Of a stretch of DNA of 64,000 nt, positions 57,571 through 64,000 are shown in pieces (within the stretch, counting starts at the first letter, position 1; every line of letters starts with the position of its first letter). The stretch comes from Typha latifolia (Eukaryota; Streptophyta; Magnoliopsida; Poales; Typhaceae). Made by a program: the position numbers and the translations under genes. Location of the stretch: the NCBI GenBank assembly GCA_019914945.1, contig CM034102.1, positions 10,467,501 to 10,531,500 of the forward strand, given 5' to 3'. Below the pieces are notes generated by a model that was given only the letters and a program-made list of their open reading frames with translations, was not told the origin of the DNA and ran no database searches.

Positions 57571-58250
57571 GCACATGTGGATACTAATATGGCCTCACGT
57601 TCACCGGTGCAGCCTCGCGTACAATCTTTATGCGATAGTCCACCGCTCTCCTCGGTGGCAACTATTGTGGCTCCTCAAACAGTCCAGAAAAGTTATCTTA
57701 TAAATTAGACAATTTAATGGTAGTACCTGAACTCGTTTGAGACTCATCTCTTGCTGGTCCTAACTGAAGAAGATAGGCCAAATCATACGCACAAGACAGC
57801 CCCATCATAGGCTGCATCGCAAAAATCAGCGAAGATCGAATGCCATCAAGCCGCACATCTTTGTTTCCTTGTTTAAATTTCATCCATATGCTCCGGAAAT
57901 CAAATATGACGGGTCCCAAACTCTGTAATCACTAAGTACCAAGGACAATGTCTGCTCCTCGCAGCGCCAACGGATACAAGTCCACAATGATGTCGTGTCC
58001 TTGCACCCGTATATCGACCCGGCAACACAAGCTCTCTGCCTTAAGCTTCATGCCGTCTCCAATAGCAACGTCAAATCCCATGGTCGATTTGGCATCAAAC
58101 CCCATCTCCTCACTAACCTCTCATCTAGAAAGTTGTGTGTACACCCTGAATCAATGAGGATGTGCACACAATGCTTTCTAATGACTTTGCCTATTCGTAA
58201 CGTCCTTGGTGCGGAAGTATCCGAATATGCATGCATCGATATTGCTTGGT
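57571..58250 (-). pseudogene. Protease region of gypsy 2
   Basis: From 58,250: APRTLRIGKVIRKHCVHI, LIDSGCTHNFLDERLVRR, with the catalytic DSG intact, then a broken frame with the GPVIFDFRSIWMKFKQGNKD part to about 57,700. It is homologous to 41,935-42,480 of gypsy 1. Confidence 0.8.
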
Positions 58251-59170
58251 ACTCCAATATGGTCGTCCTCTGAACCATCTTGGTTAATGTGGTAGCAAAA
58301 TCTTCATATGCCGCTGTCCCAAATCTGCACGTAATCGTCCTACAAAAATCAACCCAATCAGTAAATCCTCCACCACAAATAACCGATCTATACCAATGCA
58401 ATGCCGTTCCTTGGAGGTAAAAGCTTGCCATCTGGACCTTTGCATCTTTTGCTGTACCTTGAGAATCAAAATATTATTCAACTTGAAACACCCAATCCGT
58501 CTGATCACCGCCTTAGAATTTTGGGAAATCCAAGCGTGCGGTTCTCCTCCGAATAGCATTGTCGGGTTCGCAAAAGATCCTTTGTTCAAGTCTAAACCTT
58601 TGTGCAAGTTGATCCCCTTCTCTAAATCTCCGAGCATATCCATCACCATCTCCAAAGGGATCAACCTCATACTCAAAGTGCCAATCCTCCTCATCGACGA
58701 AGCGCACAGATGCCGCACGCCTCTCGGGTTCCACCACCGCCAGTCTTAGGTTTTGCAACAAAGGTGGGGAATGATGTGTAGGCATAGGTAAGAGGGGATC
58801 ATTGACACTCACATGACGCACCACTCACATGACGCACCTGGACCTGTGGGGTATCAGTTTGATGAGGTCCCACCACTGGTCCTTAAAACTCCGAGCATTG
58901 TCGAGGAAATGACGAATCAAATCGATTCATGACATATTCCTTGAAATCATTGTGATCCTTTTGAATTGAGTCAGCTTTATGTATCAATGTATGGAATATG
59001 ACCAAAAGTTTATTTATATTTGCACTCATGGATGTTGGTTGACTCGGTCCTACTATGGTCGTTCCAAAGGAATCGACCTCACGGTTAGGGTCATCGTGGA
59101 TTGAGTCTTACCTTATCGGTGTGCTCTCTATAGGTCTCCTTGTTGATGTCATCTTCCTTGTTTCAACCAT
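58251..59170 (-). pseudogene. gag of gypsy 2
   Basis: ATG at 59,170 (MVETRKMTSTRRPIESTPIR). Uninterrupted by the solo LTR that splits gypsy 1 at the same place, so it gives the original arrangement. It includes VRHVSVNDPLLPMPTHH and MASFYLQGTALHWYRS. An insertion or duplication of ACTCACATGACGCACC occurs near 58,808-58,838. It ends at the deletion that fuses ILEYQ to protease sequence. Confidence 0.8.
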
Positions 59171-59193
59171 TAATGGAGGTCTGAGGTTCGCCT

Positions 59194-59205
59194 GCTTTGA
59201 TACCA
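59194..59205 (-). other. Primer-binding site of gypsy 2
   Basis: Minus strand TGGTATCAAAGC, one mismatch to the tRNA-Met complement, two bases from the LTR end. Confidence 0.88.
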
Positions 59206-59207
59206 AT

Positions 59208-59992
59208 TGATCGGATCTGGAACCAAACATAGGCTACGCAACGATTCCTTCAAGATTTGTATGTGTTACAGAAATCAATCCACGCAACCATAAGAAAATA
59301 TTCTTCGGTACTTAGAAAATTATGAAACGAAGTGTATTAGATTTGTAACTCCCTTTTCTACAACTTTCGTATTTACGCCCTTCGCAGATTCGAACTACAA
59401 TTGATGGTGGTGATGGTGGGTGGAGTGGATGTTATGGTTATGAACGGGTATGGAGATAAAGGTGGATTGTGGATGTGATTTAGGGATATAGACGAAGGGA
59501 ATGAAGTGGTCAAGATCCCAAAGAAGGTTGGCTCGATAGTTGAGGGAGATTAGAAGTTAGGAGAAACCTTGCCAATGGTAGATGTGGAAGGATGGTGAAG
59601 AGGGAGGAGGGAGATTAGGGTAGATAGATGATAAAGATGCAAAAAATCAATATTCCAATCATAATTTGAAGTTGGCTGCCATCCACATATTTATAGAGGC
59701 TAGCCAACACATCCTAAAACAATATGTAACCCTAATCTTAGAGAATTCCCGTCGAACGTTCTCTATATGTGCAAATACGATGCAGGCATTCGAACGCGGG
59801 CGTTCGAACTCACCTGACCGCATTCAAACGCATAACATGCGTTCTTTATATTTGTGAACTTGATGCAGGCATTTGTAAGGGCGTTCGAACACGACCCCAC
59901 TTACGTTCGAACGTGACTTACAAGAATTTTATTTTAATGAAAATAAATAACTAATACAATAAGAAAATATCCTAACTAAGTGTATTAGTTCA
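59208..59992 (-). repeat. 5' LTR of gypsy 2
   Basis: A 785-bp LTR. On the minus strand it begins TGAACTAATACACTTAG, where other family members begin TGATACACTTAG, so there are extra bases at the terminus. TTCGAACG words lie at 59,750-59,915. The TATA region (ATTTATAGAGG on plus) is at about 59,689. Confidence 0.88.
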
Positions 59993-59997
59993 GTTTG

Positions 59998-60439
59998 GCT
60001 TCAGTCAAGTGTTTCCTTTTGATGTTTGATGTCTTAGAATTGCCTTATGTTTTGATGTTTTACTAAAGCAAATTATCAAGACATTAAAATTGGATATTTT
60101 CTTTTAACAATGTTGAGTGATCAAACCGCTTAGCTTATAATTTGCTAATGTAAACATTTGTGTATCTATTTCCTCTTGACTTTATAATGAATCTGACTTT
60201 TTTTAGAAGCCAATTTATAATTCTTGTGTGCATCAACAAAAAATACTTGAATATGATATGTGAACTCAAATGTTAAATTATTTTTATTTGTGAATCGTGT
60301 TTGACTTTGAATATATGAAAATTGGATTTGAGACTTAAAATATTTTTGCGCATTTCTAAAATTTATTGAATGAAAAATAATGTGAAATAGATTATGATTT
60401 TGAGGGGGAGCATGATTGCATTCTTTGTCAATTTACGAC
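59998..60439 (+). other. Copia 2 internal region before its 3' LTR
   Basis: A+T-rich sequence whose wording near 60,240-60,400 recalls the spacer of copia 1 near 27,960-28,110. The extra 3' frame found in copia 1 is not present here. Confidence 0.5.
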
Positions 60440-60453
60440 AAAATTGGGGAGAG
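60440..60453 (+). other. Polypurine-like tract of copia 2
   Basis: AAAATTGGGGAGAG just before TGATATATAATGG, preceded by TTTGTCAATTTACGAC, which parallels TTTTGTCACAAATTGCC before the copia 1 tract. Confidence 0.55.
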
Positions 60454-62075
60454 TGATATATAATGGTGTGTTTGGTTTGCTATTGAATGCTTAATTTGTT
60501 TTCTATTATGATCCAAGTTGAGCCGGGTCAATCTAGAGGATGGGCCATATGCCAAGTTGGTCCACTGAAAGGGTATTGGGCTGGGCTCAATACAATTATT
60601 CAAGCTATTTGCTTATTTACTTATTGCATTTGCTTTAGTTTAGTCTCACATTAGGTAATGGGTTAAGCCCATTTGTATCTCTCTCTTATAAATTGGAGGG
60701 TTCGTCTTCACTTGTAGACATTATGGATGAATTATTATGGAACTTCTGGCTTGAGCCCACTTTTCTCCCTTCTATCAGTCTAGGACTTGACTCATCATGG
60801 TTATGTCCATCTCCCTCTATTCGACTAGTCATTCCTTCTCGACCCCGAGAGCCTCCTCCCTCCTCCCTCATCTTCTCTGCCTTGCGTAGCACCCCGATCT
60901 AGCCCACACCATCTCATTCACCTCCTCCACAACCTAAGGTCTTTCCCATGCCCAAAGGCCTTCCACTATCTATCAATGACCTCCATCTTGTTGATTCTTA
61001 AGTTCCACCTTTCACGTCTATCTTGCAACCATCTGACCTTCAGTTAGTATTTGCATAATAACTCTTAAGCTATTAACCCGATTGACAAGATTTTAGTTGC
61101 ATTGGATTCCTAATTAATAGAGGAACAACTTTTCGAATCTTAGATCATTCCAATGGTTGAATGGGTTCTAGTTACCTTCACAAGTTCCGTGTTGAGATTT
61201 TTCTCAATTATCAAATTGGATAAAAAATCATCTTCACCAAGGACAATCGTAACAAGTTGGGATTGATCTAAATATTGGAATGATATGAGATTCGGATATG
61301 CTGTTCCTAAGTTGGGAATCTAACACAATCGGAACGTCATTGATCGGGTTAGTAGATCAAGAGTTATTGTGCAAATACTGACTGAAAGCCAGATGGTTGC
61401 AAGATGAACATGAAAGATGGAACCTAAGGATCGACGTGATGGAAGTCGTCGACAGATGGTGGAAGATCTATAGGCGGGGAAGATCTTACGATGTAAAGGT
61501 CAATAAGATGATGTGGGCTAGATTGGGGTGCTACATAATGTAGAGAAGATGAGGGAGGAGGGAGTCGGCTCTCAGGGACAAGATGGAATGACTAGTCGAA
61601 TATGGGGGAAGGGACATAATCATGATGAGTCAAATCCTAGACTGATAAAATGGGGAGAAGTGGCTCAAGCTAGAAGTTTGATAACAATTCATCCATGATA
61701 CTTATAAGTAAAGACCAGCCTTCCTATTTATTGGAAAGAGATACAAGTGAGCTTTAGCCTATTACCAATTGAGGGACTAAACTAAAGAAAATGCAATAAG
61801 TAAATAAGCAAATAGAGTGGATAACTGTATTGAGCCCAGCCCAATACCCTAAGAGTGGACCAACTTGGCCTATGGCCCATCCTCTAGACTAACCCAGCTC
61901 AACTCGGATCGAAACATTTCTATAGCCTCACACGCATTTTATTTGGTATGAATATTGAAGTTGTGTAAGATTTTTGATAGCAAACAAAACTTGTGCTGCA
62001 TTCTACGACGTGTATTATATTTTTCAATTAGTATAATAGCATACCTAATGGTTCATATAAATTCATTTTTTCTAG
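60454..62075 (+). repeat. 3' LTR of copia 2, containing an inverted repeat
   Basis: The right end (TATTATATTTTTCAATTAGT, then TGGTTCATATAAATTC) matches the end of the 5' LTR at 37,920-37,984. Most of the interior is the inverted repeat at 60,510-61,910, absent from the 5' LTR, so either it was inserted or the LTR was rearranged. Confidence 0.5.
60510..61910. repeat. ~1.4-kb inverted repeat (arms ~640 bp, spacer ~120 bp)
   Basis: The left arm is 60,510-~61,155 and the right arm ~61,275-61,910. Matching pairs: GATCCAAGTTGAG / CTCAACTCGGATC; CTAGAGGATGGGCC / GGCCCATCCTCTAG; GGGTATTGGGCTGGGCTCAA / TTGAGCCCAGCCCAATACCC; CACCCCGATCTAGCCCACA / GTGGGCTAGATTGGGGTG; TGCAACCATCTG / CAGATGGTTGCA. The arms are diverged by small indels and substitutions. 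The left arm has TATAAAT at 60,688. Short open frames in the arms are mirror images and not genes. Confidence 0.9.
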
Positions 62076-63497
62076 ACCGCATAGTCAAATCCTAACTATC
62101 ATCGTTTCCCCTTCCAACATCGTGGATTGAGGGCTAGTCGGATAAGACAAGCCGCCCAATACTGCATGCTATTAATCTACCTACCCTAACCTTCAAAAAA
62201 CAAAACACCCACATTCTTACAACCTCTTCTTCCCCTTCATTTCCTTTGGCCCCGCCTATCTTCTCCTCCTCCAAGTGGCACAAGAAAGAAAACATTAACT
62301 CTTCTTCCTCTCATTCCCCCTCCCTTCAAACCCCCTTGATATTCACTCCTCCATAACCCTTGCTACTGCTGCGAAGATAGGGACCACAAAATCTCCACCT
62401 ACAGAATTTCGATTAGGTGTCTAAGGTGCTGTAAAATAGGCCATAAGAATTTCACCTATCGAACCCTAGAAAAGATGGAAGTTTCTAACAGAGTGGAAGA
62501 AGCAATAGTTTTCCTCTATCAGCACCACCGATAGTCAAGCATTTGGCAACCTCACCTCGTCTGACATCGTCCTACAAATCACCTAGTCATCTCACATGGC
62601 ATTGAACTAGCTCTCCTCAAGTATATGAAAACCAAAAGATGGGGATGGTGTGTGACGAAAATTGTCGAAGGTCATTTCATCATACATTTCCTTCTAGAGA
62701 AATTATTTGGGAGACTGCTCTGAGGTGGAGATTATCCACACTAGGTGACAAGTTCATACTAAAGCCCTAGTGCATAGGACAAGGAGCCTCCCAGGAAAAC
62801 CTAAACTATTGCATTTGGGTTAATATTTTTAATTTCCTTTCGACTGCTAGTGAGCTAAAGCGGCCAAGGAGATAATATCCAAATTTGGGTTATGGAGATC
62901 CTTAATTTAGACTGTCACTGGTTAAAGGAGATGACTGAATATAGTATCATCATCTCTCATGATGACTTTATCAGCATCCCCAAACTCACTTATCAACTGG
63001 AATGCATGGTATGGATTCCTAGGAGAGTCCACGAAGAGGAAAGAGAGAAAAGAAGTTGGAGTCCAATCTTGTCATAATATGCTTGATCAAGTAGCCCGGA
63101 GAGACACACTGCAGTTGGCTAGGCCCTTCTAGTCAGTCCTCCAGCTCTACAGACACTTATCATGCTTGGGTTGCCCACAACAAACCCCTGAACTTCTGAC
63201 TCTTTTAATTTCGGGCCCATTATTAAAATAAAGGCCCAAGCAAAAGTCTATAGCAATAAGGTGATCAACTTGACCAAATCATAATCTAGCCAACCCTCTT
63301 GTTTGACTGAGCTGCTGACATCCAGTTGATGAAGTCCTATCTTTCTCTCAGCTAGCAGAGTAAATTAGAGTCATTTTTAGTAAAGGTGAGCTTTGCAATG
63401 GGGAGGAAGATTTGGAGATCCGCAGCACGAAGTCGAGCGAATAGTGAAGCAGTGTTGACCTACTTTTATTTCGTCATGGTGTTTCTTACTTTGACTT
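62076..63497 (+). other. Degraded sequence upstream of a LINE fragment
   Basis: Mixed-composition DNA with no intact frame. Because a LINE endonuclease start follows, it may include the 5' leader and eroded ORF1 of that LINE, but no ORF1 domain (RRM or zinc knuckle) is visible to me. Confidence 0.35.
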
Positions 63498-63591
63498 ATG
63501 ATAATTAATTCTTGGAACATCAGGGGATTCAGTTCCAGTTTTAAAAAGTATCACCTTAATGATTTGATAACTAGCTTTGATGTAATGTGCT
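63498..63591 (+). pseudogene. Start of a LINE ORF2 endonuclease, cut by an LTR
   Basis: ATG at 63,498 gives MIINSWNIRGFSSSFKK followed by a Leu/Ile-rich segment. The pattern of a short hydrophobic strand then W-N-x-R-G is the usual beginning of the AP-like endonuclease of plant L1-type LINEs. Only about 31 codons remain before the LTR at 63,592. Confidence 0.7.
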
Positions 63592-64000
63592 TGATACGAT
63601 CTCCCCTTAGGTTAAGGTTCGATCTCTTCCAATTTCCTGATCTAAATTAGATTTAGTACGAAACTTTGAAATAAGATCTCGAGATATGCTGCCGTCGGAT
63701 TGATGTGAAATTTTGATATTTTTGTAGCCCCTAAAAAGAGATGTCCAACAAATCTAGTTTCAGGCGAATTGGATGTGGGGATCTCGAGATATCATCCGAT
63801 CAATGGACAAAGATCAGGGTGGTCTGTTTTGGATCCGTGGATGGAGGCACGTGATCCTAGGTGATGGTAGTTGAAGGGGGACCGGCGTTAATGGGGTGGC
63901 ATCTGTGAAAAGTCATCGGGGAAGGGTTATGGTTGATGGAAGGGATAGGGCAAGTGTTGGATAGATTGGAAGAAAGGGGAGGAGAGGGCCACACCTAAGG
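63592..64000 (-). mobile_element. LTR of the third family, running off the window
   Basis: TGATACGATCTCCCCTTAGG matches the start of the solo LTR at 49,082. Shared words include AAATTTTGATA, AACAAATCTAGTTTCA and GGATCCGTGGATGGAGGCA, and similarity continues to the window end. It is probably minus-strand like its homologue. Whether it is solo or part of a full element cannot be seen. Confidence 0.8.

Larger units (their letters stand above)
54059..59992 (-). mobile_element. Ty3/gypsy chromovirus-like element, minus strand (gypsy 2)
   Basis: A 5,934-bp relative of gypsy 1 in inverse orientation. Target-site duplication GTTTG is perfect (54,054-54,058 and 59,993-59,997). On the minus strand: 5' LTR 59,992-59,208, PBS, gag, protease, RT, RNase H, integrase, chromodomain, 3' LTR 54,818-54,059. 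A ~0.5-kb deletion joins gag to protease near 58,250. Its LTRs end ...GATC(T/C)(T/G)ATCA directly before the PBS, with no primer-site-like repeats. Confidence 0.93.
37087..62075 (+). mobile_element. Old Sirevirus-like copia element (copia 2), pol-less and carrying four insertions
   Basis: Element parts, in order: 5' LTR (to 37,984), degenerate PBS, gag (38,035-38,438; 45,858-46,843; 47,678-~47,930), post-pol spacer (~47,960-48,440; 53,740-54,058; 59,998-60,439), polypurine tract (60,440-60,453) and 3' LTR (60,454-~62,075). The insertions are gypsy 1, a gypsy solo LTR, gypsy 3 and gypsy 2. Protease, integrase, RT and RNase H are missing, because sequence just after the second zinc knuckle passes directly into post-pol sequence like 27,160 onward of copia 1. 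LTR ends match each other (TATTATATTTTTCAATTA at 37,922 and 62,021). The outer left edge is uncertain and no target-site duplication was found. Confidence 0.7.

Noticed and set aside
60686..60902. Pair of opposing ~68-codon frames
   Set aside because: They lie in the left arm of the inverted repeat and are complements of each other, and the right arm carries disrupted versions.

Overview
The window reads as repeat-rich heterochromatic DNA of a flowering plant. The evidence is a set of plant-type LTR retrotransposons (Ty1/copia elements with Sirevirus-like gag and an extra 3' reading frame, and Ty3/gypsy elements ending in a chromodomain), primer-binding sites complementary to plant initiator tRNA-Met, a plant-type LINE start and A+T-rich low-copy spacers. 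I cannot name the species. Only one plausible intact host gene is visible: a small secreted-peptide precursor (CLE/IDA-like) on the minus strand near 33.0-33.3 kb. The retroelement reading frames I examined are all broken by stops, frameshifts or deletions.

Layout. 1-8.2 kb: three copies of a noncoding ~3.2-kb LTR-like unit (TG...CA ends, purine-rich GAA/GA block), one cut by the window edge and one nested inside another with a near-perfect 5-bp target-site duplication. 8.2-13.5 kb: unrecognised A+T-rich DNA with a ~390-bp purine tract and a minus-strand solo LTR (11,119-11,997). 13.5-19.8 kb: two degraded minus-strand elements, the second of the same ~3.2-kb family. 19.8-31.5 kb: a diverged copia LTR, then a minus-strand copia solo LTR (20,774-31,501) split by a 9.66-kb copia element (21,175-30,830, TSD GATGT). 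31.5-37.1 kb: low-copy DNA with the peptide gene and a broken coiled-coil gene fragment. 37.1-62.1 kb: an old pol-less copia element that carries four insertions: gypsy 1 (38,439-45,852, itself carrying a copia solo LTR), a gypsy solo LTR (46,844-47,672), gypsy 3 (48,441-~53,700, itself carrying another solo LTR) and gypsy 2 on the minus strand (54,059-59,992). Its 3' LTR holds a ~1.4-kb inverted repeat. 62.1-64 kb: degraded sequence and the start of a LINE endonuclease frame, cut by an LTR that runs off the window.

Most insertion boundaries are fixed by 5-bp target-site duplications that I read directly, so the order of insertion can be reconstructed. Two structural themes stand out. First, a palindromic module built on GCGTTCGAACGC occurs upstream of the TATA box in copia LTRs, gypsy LTRs and again inside a copia element upstream of its extra 3' reading frame. 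Second, the gypsy LTR terminus carries 0, 2 or 6 copies of a 20-21 bp unit that repeats the tRNA primer-binding site, as if the LTR edge had been growing outward over its own priming site.
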